In this document: piece after piece, positions 34,856 through 45,469 of the stretch
Layout: each line of letters opens with the position of its first letter
Numbering within the stretch: position 1 is the first letter of the stretch
Origin: Phanerochaete sordida
Taxonomy: Eukaryota > Basidiomycota > Agaricomycetes > Polyporales > Phanerochaetaceae
NCBI GenBank assembly: GCA_019973155.2
Contig: BPQB01000002.1
Coordinates: 1,508,135 to 1,572,134 of the forward strand
Length of the DNA stretch: 64,000 nucleotides
Direction: 5' to 3'
Made by a program: the position numbers and the translations under genes
The notes under the pieces: generated by a model
Seen by the model: the letters and a program-made list of their open reading frames with translations, nothing else
Told to the model about the DNA's origin: nothing
Database searches by the model: none

Positions 34856-37640
34856 GTGTGTATGGGGCTCAGAAGATGAGGACTGAGACAGGACTGGGAC
34901 TGGGACGAGACGAGACTATGACTGGAACGCGAGGGAAGACGACTTCAAGCGCGACAAAAGCTCCTCGGGCGACACGAAGCCCCTCGAAGACGAGACTGAA
35001 GCTGGACTGGACTGAACTGGGCTGAACTGAACTGAAACGCCGAAGTGCTCGCTCGCACTCGGAGAACTCTGTATTTCGCGGTGAAAGAGTCTGTTTATTG
35101 AATGCGCCGAGGCGCAATTTATGCACCAGACCATGTAGCTCTTTTATAAAACGTCCCTACTATACTAATAAATCGTTTAGCAAAAAACGCTACAAGCCCT
35201 AGTTGGCAATATAACACATTTTCCGGGCATTTACAGGGGTATGTTTTTAAAAGGGACTGTTTCGGGCGCCTATTTTCGAAACTGTCTGGAAAGCTGCGCA
35301 GCTTAACGGAAAGACATATTCCAAAAGGAGACAGCCCAAAAGTGGACAGGGGAGGAGTTATTCACAAAAGAACGGCGGGGAGCCGAGTCTTTGCGGCTTT
35401 AGTGCAGCCCCCTGGTGCCGCCATCAGCGCATCAGCGCCACAAAGGAGACCCTGACCGGGCCAACCGGGTACCTGTCCGGGAAGCGCCCAATGCGGTCAT
35501 CGGCATCAATTTCGCTTCTGGGGGCCATTTCTACTGCTTCCCCTCGCTCCCCTGGCTTCCTGGGGCCTCTACGCTATGTATATTAGTGTTTACTATGTGT
35601 GCATAGTATAGTGGGAAGACAGGGACCCAATTGAACCGCTGTGGAATATATTAAATGATTGATTATATTTGATTTCGATTTTTCTGGGCCTGGAAGCGGC
35701 CTGCAACACTTTCCACCGGTTCTGAACCCCTTCCAGCTATGCCAAAGGGTTATGTAACCCTTACAGGAGCTATACGAGAGATTTGGGGGCCTAGGGGTGG
35801 CAGGAAAGTGGTAGGGGACCTGCGAGGATCTGCCAAAGAAAAGTGTGAATATTCAGGGGCACGCACCTGAATTCTTATCGCATTAGGTATAGAAACTGCC
35901 CTGTATACTTGCTTTTATATCCCCCACCTCCGTTCCCATGCGATCCTCCAGATCTGGTCGTTTCCCACGGGCGCTTTTTGGCTGATTTCGACGAAATCGC
36001 CCAGATCGCAGCGCAACCGTTGGGAATGGCGCGGGCGCTGTATCTCAGATCAATTTGCAGCCTATGAAAACGGCGCGGGCGCTGTATCTCAGATCAATTT
36101 GCAGCCTATGAAAACGGGGGAGTACAGATTTGCAAGTGAATCGGTGGAGAAATGGTAAAGGTACATACCTGTAAAAGCGAAAAGTGACCTTTGGTTTGCT
36201 TCTGGGCACTTCAGAACACCAAAGTGAAAGCAGGTATGTGCCTGGCTGCTGTAGGATAGGAGGACAGGTCCGGACCTCTCAAACATGTCATTACATATAT
36301 GTAGGGCTTGTATGTAGCAGGAATTGATTCAATACTGCCTGGATCCTTTTGGGTAGCTGCATATATGGTGTTTTGGGCCCAAAGTGCCCAAAAATGCGCA
36401 TTCCAGAGCCAGGAACATTTTGTTCCCGCTATCCTACAGCTCCGAGATGCTGGATATAGTGTAATACAGCTCCAACACACCTTATGACGCAGCCCCAGCA
36501 AGATTGGACCGCTGTGGCAGCTGCAGGAGCCTGGGGAATGCCCCCTGAACGCGGTTTTGGAGGGTTTTGACCCCCTGTATAGGTTCCCCTACGTGTTACA
36601 CGCGTCTCAACACCTTTCCCATGGTGCTACATACCAATGACACGTAAACGACGCGTCAGACGCGTCAGGAACGCGATGGGGAAGGTATGGAAGCCCCTGT
36701 CCCTGGCGCATTAATTCCCCGAAATTCGAGCATAATTCCCAGAATATTGCTGGGGCCTAGGACCGCCCTGGGGCCCTCCATATGGGTTTCCCCCATGCTA
36801 TAGTACCTATACGACGCGCTGTACCGTGCCCACACCCCATTGAAGGCCCAAGGGTGCCCCAGTGCACGCATTTGAAATTCGTCGAAATTCCAGTTAATTC
36901 TGTAATATATTCGCATCCCCTGGGGCACCCCCACAGATGAGGGTTAGTGCTACAATACCTTCTAGCTACGGTATCTAGCGCTTTGCCCCACGTTCCAGGC
37001 CCTGGAGGGAGCAGGGGAGCAGCAGGAATACCCCTGCCAGCCAAATTCTCGCTTATGGCGCTTATTTCCGTTTTGGGCAGGTACCCAGCTTGGTGGCGCT
37101 AGGGCGCCAAATGCTTTCATCGCCGGCTCCCGGCGGGTATTTTGCGAATAGCGGGCTCAGTTTTGATCGGGAGGGGTCCATGTCAATGAGAGATATGATA
37201 TTTTCTATGTTCTCTACAACTTTGGTTTTCTGACATATGACCCCGGAAAAACCTATGCCTTTTTAAAAAGAGGTCCCTCCCCTTTTGGCCCACATACCCC
37301 TGGTAGCGTTTTTTGCAAAACGACTTACTACTATACTAGCTGCTTTTACAAAAACGCTACATGGACGGCTGATTTATGTACTGCAGCCACTCGGAAACTG
37401 CCGAGGAGCTGCGCAGCGCCCGAGGCGCTCACACTCAAAGTCTCGGACACCTCGCGCAAGCCCTCCTTGGAACCCTAGCTTACCTCGAGGCTTCCAAACC
37501 CTTTGAGCCTTCTGCTGTACGCCTCGGAGCTGCACCTCGACATGACTGTGCGTGTCGAGGGGCCACACCTCGGGTGCCTGTATGCCAGGTTGCTGCTCCG
37601 GAGGCTGCATCGCTGAGCTGCGCCTCGGGGCGGCTTACGA
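34856..37640. mobile_element. Insertion of unknown class splitting the DUF6532-like gene
   Basis: About 2.8 kb separates two halves of one protein domain. Inside, an imperfect inverted pair lies at about 35,158-35,255 and 37,268-37,350: the motif GTTTTTTGC/GCAAAAAAC plus CAGGGGTATGT on both sides. GC content is higher than in copies A-C. A 44-bp direct tandem duplication is present (36028-36115). No protein domain is recognised, so the class is open. Exact ends are uncertain. Confidence 0.4.
36028..36115. repeat. Exact 44-bp tandem duplication
   Basis: Two identical adjacent 44-bp units, 36028-36071 and 36072-36115, starting GGCGCGGGCGCTGTATCTCA. Confidence 0.95.
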
Positions 37641-38660
37641 TGGGCTGGCCATGTTACGGATGGCGGAGTGGATCTACGAAGTGGTCAGTAAGAAGGAACT
37701 CAAAGACACTTGACAACGCACCACTGTAGCCATCAAGCAGATGAGAGGGCCCGGCATCATCTTGTAGACCTTGCCCTCGCACTCCACATTGAAGAAGTTT
37801 GGCCTGAGCTCCAGGAACGTTGCACGCTGCTTGAAGAGGAGCAAGGAGAGAATGTCAGCGATGCAGGGATGTAAAAACGCCTTGCTTGTGTCGTAGCCCG
37901 TTTGCACAGAAGCTCAGCATAAAAATGATACCGAAAGGCAGAGATGCAGCTTACCAGGATGTCACCAGAGAAAATGTACTGCAAGCCCTTGAGGAGCTCA
38001 GCAAGACGACGCTCGAGGTCCGGCAGGTTGTTATTGAGCTTGTAGTGGACGAGGACTTTCGTGACGGCGATGGCTCGAACATAGCCTTGTATTTGGCTGA
38101 GTCGTGTCTTGAGCTAAGATAGTTAGCGGGCTGAGCAGAAGAGAGCTCCAATAGAACCAGCTTACCATCGAGATGATCTTGCGGGACCAGTCGGTGTCGT
38201 TCCCCAGGTGCTGGTAGATCTCGTCGTCCTTGGCGTTGACGGTGGCCTTCTTGAGGCATTTGAGGAGCAGTCTGAGCTTGTTGTACTTGAGGCTGTCAGG
38301 GAAGCCATTGACGGTGTAGAGTTGTTCCTCCCGGATGATGGAGGCCAGCTTGATGACGGCGCGCAGGCGAGGGTTCAGGCACCCGGTTCTCACCTTACCC
38401 TTGTGGCCATAGATAAGGGCAAAGAGGGAGACAGCAGCAGTGGGGTCAATCGGCTCCTTGTCCTCATCCTCGTCCTCGAAGAGTGGCGAGGCATCGGCAG
38501 AGGGGCCGGCATGCGCAGGGCCAGCACGAGAAGGGCCAACACGAGAGGGGCCTGCAGAAGGACATCTTGCCGCAACTCTGGCTTGGACGACTACTCATGT
38601 GTGCAATCAGGTGTTTGACAACACCAACTTCTGCCTATTATCGTCCTCGTCTTCCTCGAC
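37641..38660 (-). pseudogene. DUF6532-like gene, central exons
   Basis: Minus-strand exons in order: an acidic exon VEEDEDDNRQKLVL; GPSRAGPAHAGPSADASPLFEDEDEDK and LFALIYGHK; VRTGCLNPRLRAVIKLASI ... LRLLLKCLKKATV; LSQIQGYVRAIAVTKVLVHYKLNNNLPDLERRLAELLKGL; SKAFLHPCIADILSLLLFKQRATFLELRPNFFN; and MMPGPLICLMATV joined by a 48-bp intron (CTGAC branch) to IHSAIRNMA. HP.I..ILSLLLF, a central Y/F-rich stretch and P..L..MATVIHSAI are DUF6532 hallmarks. The gene body stops abruptly at about 37,640 and continues at 34,850. The upstream side abuts copy C. Confidence 0.6.
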
Positions 38661-41600
38661 ACTAGGTAGGTAGGGCCAAAAATTGGCGGGTACGATTTCT
38701 TCATGAGAGTGCACAAAACACAAGTGCTCCATCTTTAAGAATGTTGCACCACAACAAGAGAGTACAAATAAATCATATTAAAGTCATCAGAGAGCTCTTT
38801 GACGAAGCTCTGCAATGAGCCATGAACAAGAGAAGAAAGGGTAAATGTGCAATATGTAGCATACAAAGAGAAAGAGCTCTTAGATCCAGAAAAGATATCA
38901 AAGCTAAAATTCATAGTTTTGAAATACTGTATGCATACACATGGCTTCACTATGATGTCAACCTAAAGCACTAAAACTCTCATGAGAGCTGTGCTTCTCT
39001 TTCACTACTCAGACCAGTTGGAAAGCTATTCCAAGTAGTGTAGTGGTTAACAGCAAGGATATCTTTCAGAGGGTTGCAGGTTCAATTCTGCCCAAGTGCG
39101 CTTTTTTTGCTAGTATCTGCTTATTTATGCTGCATTATGGGGAAGACTGGAAAGCAATGCATAACATCCTAGGGCTAAGCTCCAAAAACAATGCAGTACT
39201 TGTGCTGCTGAAGATGACCAGGAACTAAGCTACCAGAAGCAGTAGGCATCTGAGCAGTGGTTCAATGTGACATGCACACAAGTGACAGTTAGTCATTTTA
39301 GCATGCCTTCCAGATTTGGATCATGTAGCAAGCATAGCTGAACTATGTTTGCAATCTATTACCACTTATTGCATTTCTTTTTGGGCTAATGGAGGGAAAC
39401 CCTTTTTGAGGCATCTATTCCTGTTTACACTTGATAACAGACATGTTCTAAGCATCAATCCTCATTTGCTCTGCTGATGATAGCATCAGATTTATACCAA
39501 AGCCACTTCCATTTGACCATGAGAGGTCTGGAATATTTCCAGTATTTTATATGAGCCTCCAGCAACAGAAAAGCTCTATTTCAGCGGTACCTGCCAACAT
39601 AAGCGCCGTTGATGGCATCAGAACTATGCAATAAATGATTCTGGATTATAATCGCATTTTTCTGATATTTCTAGCACTTCTGTTGCCCTATAGACACACA
39701 AAAGCGTTTTTGCTGGTATGATTACGTAATGAGCACGCTATTGATGGCATCAGAGCTATACAGTAGCTATCCCCAGAATATCCTGTCATTTTTCCGATAT
39801 TTCTAGCATTTTATTTGGGCTCCAGGCGCGGAAACCTGGTCAAGGCCCCTATTCTTGCTTACATCTGGCGATCACGTAGGTAAACCACAGAGCTTGACGA
39901 GCTCTGCGGTTTACCTACGTGATCGGAGCTGCATAAGCAAGAATGAATGCCTCGAAAGCATCTTCACTCTGGAGAGCTCAAATAAAATGCTAGAAATATC
40001 GAAAAAATGACAGGATATTCTGGGGATAGCTGCTGTATAGTTCTGATGCCATCACTAGCGTTCTCATTACGTAATCATACCAGCAAAAGCGCTTTTATGT
40101 GCCTGTAGGGCAACAGAAATGCTAGAAATATCAAACAAATGCAATTATAATCCAGCAATGCTTGTTGTACAGTTTTGATCCCATCAATTGTGCCTGCATG
40201 AGGGAGCAACACCAACACTGAGGGTTTTATACTTCTGGAGGCTCACAAAAATGCTAGAAATAGCAGGAAAATGCGATTATAATCCAGAAGCACTTTTTAC
40301 ACATCTTTGATGCCATCAGCACTGCTCCAACTGAGAATTAGCCGCCAAGGCATAGCTTTTCTGTCACCAGAGGCTCATAAAATTCCAGAAATGCTGCATA
40401 AATGTCATTATAATATAGAAGTGGTCTTGATATAGACCTAATTCTATCAGAAGTCTTCTGAGCCAACAGATTGTGTCCCTGCTGGAATTTCCCAAGCTGA
40501 AGGGCATTTAACTTTAGTCAGCTTCTCCCACATATGCTCATGTGTTTGTAAAGCTAGTTCTTGGTTGAGTATGCTCTTATTCAGCAACTATGGCTATGTA
40601 TCCAATCTTTTCATGTCTAGTGCTGCTCCAGATTGAGCTCTAGTTTGGCGGTGATAGCAGTGTCAAGCAGTGTTTGTCTTTGTTTTTATTTTCAGTTTAT
40701 ACTTTGTGTTCATAAACATGGCCAGGTAATGCAAGGAGTTGCCTGTATAGCTATGTTTCCAAGGCTCTGTTTAGAACTTTGTTGGTGTGCTTTGCATGTG
40801 GATTTTGGGTCCACTGCAGAACAACCTGAAAGTGGATCTTTTCAAACTCTGCTCCCCGTTTCCACAACACTTTTCCCTTCAACTCTCTCCTCTTTGTCCT
40901 CTTTTTCTCTGCTCATATATTTTTTCAAACATATCTTGCTGGACTCTTATTGCCATACCAGGATACTATAGGCAGTAACATACTGGTATAATGCTGAGAG
41001 CACAACAAGCAGGTGATAAAGCATGTTCTTAACTGGAAAACACAGGGCAACAAGAACTTGGATAGCTAAAGGTTCGTTTAGAGACTGGGCACCTTCTAGG
41101 GAAATCATTTTGCTATACTCTACAATAATCTTTACTATTCCCAGAGATTCTTCCGCTACAAGTCCTAAGAGTCCTGGTTCAGCTCCAAAATTTACAAGGT
41201 ACTTCTGGCAAATTCTACAGTATTTTACAACATTTCTTGCACTCCCAAACTTAGTTTCAGCTTTGCTGAGCTCATCCTTCACATTGAGGTCTAGAAAAAG
41301 AGCAGAATACTTTCTCCAAGACAAGGTTGCCTGGCCACAGCTTCAAAAAGAAAGCAAACCCTCATGTTTTGCTGAGAGTGCAGAGACTCAGCTCATTTAT
41401 ATGTGGTGTGAGACAGCTTTAACACAAAATAGCAAGCCTTCTAGAAAAAGCACTGGTGCCCCAAGTGCTTTGTATATCTGCAGCTTTAAACGACCATCCA
41501 TTGATATACAGCATTAATATTTAATAAGTATAAGTGCATGCCGTATTGTTGTACTATAATCACTCAGCATTTGAAGTCAGCACTCAGGTGAACAAGCCAC

Positions 41601-42481
41601 TATTCATGGGTAGATCTTCATGTATGCTAGGTCACCATGGTCTTCAAGCCTGCAGATTATTTTCGCATTTTCTGATATCTAAAATGCTGATTTGTGTTGA
41701 CTTTCTCAGATCTATTGACTCTTGCACTAAATCAGGATGCTGAATTATCAGCCAATATTCAGACTAGTGTGTGCTGCAGCAAAGTGCACATTACTCTGTG
41801 CATATAAGAACAGGTTAATGAAAATAGTGCGCCATAGCCCTTTTTAGCTTTTGAAAGTATTTAACAGTCACTGAATCTATGTACTTCTATGCAAGGTCTA
41901 AAACATATGTATAGATCTATAGCAAGGCCATTCATACTCTGGATATATGCCAATCTCTGCCTGCAACAAGTAAGCGCTCAGTGGGCGCTTACTGAGCACT
42001 GAGCTTAAAAGCTATTCTCTGTTTTGCAGCACAGGGAGATGAAAACTATGCAACATTTGCACATATTCTGAAAGCTACTGATGACCTCTATCCACTGGCA
42101 GCACAACTACCACAATGTGGCCACTTGTCAGAAGTGCCCTCAGCATAAGCACGTGACACTTGATCTAAGCGCTCAAAGAAAAGCAAGCAATTGCTAAGGC
42201 TCATTGAGTAATCCAACAAGCTCAGTGTAACCGATGCATAGTTGGGGCCTATGACTATACATATACGCAGTACTAGCTTGAAAGACGAGGCACAGCAGGC
42301 TGAAAAAATCGAGCAAGTTTCAATACAAACTTTGTAATGAATTCAAGCGGAGCTTGAACATTGTGTATTGAAGTAACAAACAAGGTTCCCACGCATAGGG
42401 CCAAGGTTCGTAACGGTGCTGAAAAGGTCCCAAAGCTGTCACCCGTAAGGACGATTCTTCATTTCATTTCAGAAATCGTAA
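38661..42481 (+). repeat. Fold-back element copy C
   Basis: Same ends as copy A, about 3,821 bp. The central inverted repeat has 25-bp arms (39870-39894, 39900-39924) with one mismatch and a 5-bp spacer. A tRNA-like module lies at about 39,030-39,100. Arms carry the same degenerate units as copies A and B. The block at about 40,510-40,960 is in the opposite orientation to that in copy A, while flanking parts keep the A orientation, indicating an internal inversion. It sits between DUF6532-like exons. Confidence 0.75.
39026..39100 (+). other. tRNA-like module in copy C
   Basis: Reads CCAAGTAGTGTAGTGGTTAA ... GCAGGTTCAATTCTGCCC. Same position in the element as in copies A and B. Confidence 0.45.
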
Positions 42482-44927
42482 TTCAAGGCAGGCTCCTGCA
42501 AAGTAAAGTAAGCAGTCAAATTAGGTACAAGGAGGACAGACGTACCTCAGCGTAAAGCTTCTCAACCGCCTTCGACTTCTGTTCAACAATTAATACATAA
42601 AATTGTGACTGTGGGCACAGGACCATCTGCAAAAAGCTGTGGAGTTAATTATTACTATCTTCCAGCTTGCTGTAACATAATGAAGTTCTCTCATTTCTAC
42701 TTGCCTTATTATCTTAGCCAATACTAATCCTTTTTTTTGACCCTAAGTTAGTGCTATGTGTGACCTAAATCCTGTCTAATTTGACTAATTTTGACTCAAT
42801 TCCATCTAAATTAGGTAAAAGAAACTAGCAGTTAGGTCATTTAGTAAAGAGAAATCTAACAAATAGAAAGCAAAAAACTCAGGATTAGGTCAAAATTAGG
42901 TTTGGTACTGGGAACTTTTAGGGTAACTCACCTAAGCCACCTATTTTTTGCTAATTGGTGGCACAATTAGGTACTATATGCACAGCAGCTTTTTGCAGAT
43001 GACATACCTTGACAGGCAGCAGTGGTGGTTGGTCATTGCTGTTTTTGACGTCGCTCTCGTTGGCATCCCAGTCAAACACTGTGAGCTTCACCTCCTGCAG
43101 CAGTGTGAGCCCCAGCAAGAGGACAGTGAACAGGAGATCAGAGACTCACCTGAGAGGCAAGCATGCGCTTAAGCTTCTGCGGATTGACCGACGCCGCCGC
43201 AAGGTCATTGTCGTCGTTGGTGATGACAGCATCCGCCGCTGAGTCCTCGTCGCTGCTTTCGCGCGTGCTGTGCTCGTAGTGCGAGGTGCTGTCGTTCTCC
43301 TGCTCTTTGTCGCGGTCCAATGAGGGGTTGCTCACTCGCTTCTTGCCCTTGCCCTTTCCCTTGCTCTTGCTCTTGCCCTTGCCCTTGTTCTTGTTCTTGC
43401 GGCGACGGGGCTGGTCGTACTGCGTGCTGCTATCCTCGTCTCTGTTGTTGCCTGACGGCGGGCCACGAACATGCTGCTTGCCCTTACCCTCGCTCTTGTG
43501 GCTGCTTAGCTTGTCTTGCTGCGCACCGCCATTGCTGTTCCTGTCGTTGTCCTCGGGCGAGTTGTCATTGTGGTTACGCTCATGCTTAGACTCGGCGGAC
43601 AGCTCACTTATAGCGTGCCCGCAGGGAGCCGAGCTCCAATACTGGTAGTCGCTGCTGGCAGCGTGCTTGGTCTGGGTGTGCTCAACCTCGTCGTCGCCGT
43701 CGCCATCGCACTCAATCTCAAGGGCCTCCCAATCCTTTGCGATTGCCACGTCTTCGTGCTCGCGCTCAGGTTGGCGAGCCGTCGGCTGAACGGCGGGCTG
43801 TTGAGGAAGCTCGCCGTTGTCTCTCGAGACTTCACGCACAGGGCGCAAACCTCTGGAGGCTAATTAATAGATGAGTACAGTTGGGGCATGAGACGTATGG
43901 AAGCCTACGTTGTCACGCAGTCTGCAAAGGCTTCGCATCACGCTGACTGAGCGTGGGGCTGGCGCACTTTGTAGACAGCGGCGGACTCGGCACTGTTGCA
44001 TTGTTCTTCTTTCCATATGTGCGGGTTGGTGGAGGGACTGGAGGCGACGGAATGGGTATGAGAAAAGACCACCAGGTCAGGAGAATCAACGTACCGTTGA
44101 GCCTCGTGCTTGCATTCTTGTCGTCGTCGTCATCCTTGTCGCTGTCTACGCCATACTTGGCATCTATGAACAACGCAGCGGTCAGCAGAAAATAAGGTGG
44201 AGAAGGTCCACACGTACTGATGGCGGCGAGCCTCTTCTTCGCTGCCGCCTGCGCGAGCTTCTGCCACGTCACCCGTGCAAGCTCCTGGCGCCTGGCCTCC
44301 TCGTCGATCGAGTCCTCGTTCATGTCCTCGCTGTCGGCAGGCGAAGGCGTACGGTTCGGCGGGCGACCTGCAGGCCCACTGGCTAGTTGCATAGCTCGGG
44401 AGGATCGCGGCAGAGGGACTTGGACGTAGTTCAGCTTCTGTCGGAGGAAAGCAAAGGCTGGTTTTGCTGACGTGGCCCCTGCTCCCAAGGTCTTCGAGAC
44501 TGGCGGCTTGACGATGTGCACCTCCAATGAACTCTTGAGTTCCGGATGGGGGACGTTCGCTGACTTGTAGGTTGGTGGCTGTTGAGCTGAGCTGACAGGA
44601 CCAAGGCGGGCAGTGCGTGCGTTGGCAGGTGCAAATTCGACAGCACCTGGGAAAAATCATCAGAATTGAGAGGAAGATTCACGTGGGTCCTTGCTCTTCT
44701 TCTTCGGAGGTTGCTGATCCTCTTCGTCGCTTCCAGAAGTGCTGCGAGAGACCATACGTTTCCTGGCTGGGCCTTTGTCAGGGGCACTTCTCGCTCGCAC
44801 GCGGAAATGACTCAACGGACTTGTCACTCGTATTGCGTGTTGCCTTCTCACCCGAGACCTTCCTAGCTGTTGGAGCCATAGGCGGCGCTTCAGCTTGCTT
44901 CACTTGGGACCAAGTTGAGGGAGCCAT
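42482..44927 (-). pseudogene. DUF6532-like gene, N-terminal exons (interrupted)
   Basis: Minus-strand exons from ATG at 44,927 (MAPSTWSQVKQAEAPPMAPT). Recognisable segments: KRMVSRSTSGSDEEDQQPPKKKSK; PNRTPSPADSEDMNEDSIDEEARRQELARVTWQKLAQAAA; a 236-residue low-complexity exon (43,848-43,154) rich in KGKGKSKSK and acidic residues ending MLASQ at a GTGAGT donor; EVKLTVFDWDANESDVKNSN ending LPVK at a GTATGT donor; MVLCPQSQFYVLIVEQKSKAVEKLYAE; and EPALN at the edge of copy C. The long polar N-terminus before a DUF6532 domain is common in agaricomycete members. MITE 42624-43001 lies in the LPVK/MVLC intron. Whether a spliced product is made is unknown. Confidence 0.55.
42624..43001 (-). mobile_element. 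MITE with CATCTGCAAAAA terminal inverted repeats (copy 1)
   Basis: 378 bp with 16-bp terminal inverted repeats CATCTGCAAAAAGCTG. The interior is AT-rich with repeated AATTAGGT-like motifs and no coding capacity. It sits 3 bp after the exon-side GTATGTC donor, and its far end TTTTTGCAG directly precedes the next exon (ATGGTCC on the minus strand), so its terminus supplies the 3' splice site. No clear target duplication. Same family as 49639-49970. Confidence 0.75.
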
Positions 44928-45450
44928 GGACGGGCAAAGAATAGATCTAGAGAAAAAAGGAGTGCGGTGAGATTATAGGAAGTAAGATACAAAATGTGTA
45001 AAGACTGTGGTATAGAATGAGGGGCTGCGCAGGCGAGTGAGTGAGTGCTTGAAGTTGAAGTTGAAGTTGAAACAAGCGCGTGCCGACCGACAGGCCGGCA
45101 CCCAAAGGGTCACAGCTGGTCACACAGCGTGACACTCACAACGAGGCATTGAAAGGGGGGCAAGTACGGCTATTTGAGCTCAATGGAGTACAGTACATTG
45201 TTAGTAAGCTAAGAAAATACAAAAAAACGAAGGGCAAGCGAGCGGGCAGGTGGGCGAGTGGGCGGGCAGGTGGGCGAGGGGTGCATGAGGGCGGTGGCAG
45301 CTAAAGCTGAGCAGCGACGTTGTCTACAAAAAAGCGTTAGGCCCGAGGCAACTAGAACACGCGAAGCGACGCAAGCACAGCTCAGACCGTGTGCAGAGAA
45401 GTCGGAAGCATGCGCGGAAGTGCTGCAGCTCGACCGAACTTTTGAAACGC
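44928..45450. other. Intergenic region with short GC-rich repeats
   Basis: Holds the 5' flank of the DUF6532-like gene. A short tandem run of GGGCAGGTGGGCGAG-type units lies at about 45,243-45,285, and a GAAGTT-type run at about 45,051-45,070. No gene is seen. Confidence 0.5.
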
Positions 45451-45469
45451 GCATTCGCAGTAGAATTTG

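Noticed and set aside
43138..43848. Independent gene for a KGKGKSKSK-rich protein
   Set aside because: It ends at a GTGAGT donor and lies in order with upstream and downstream exons of the DUF6532-like gene, so it is treated as one exon.
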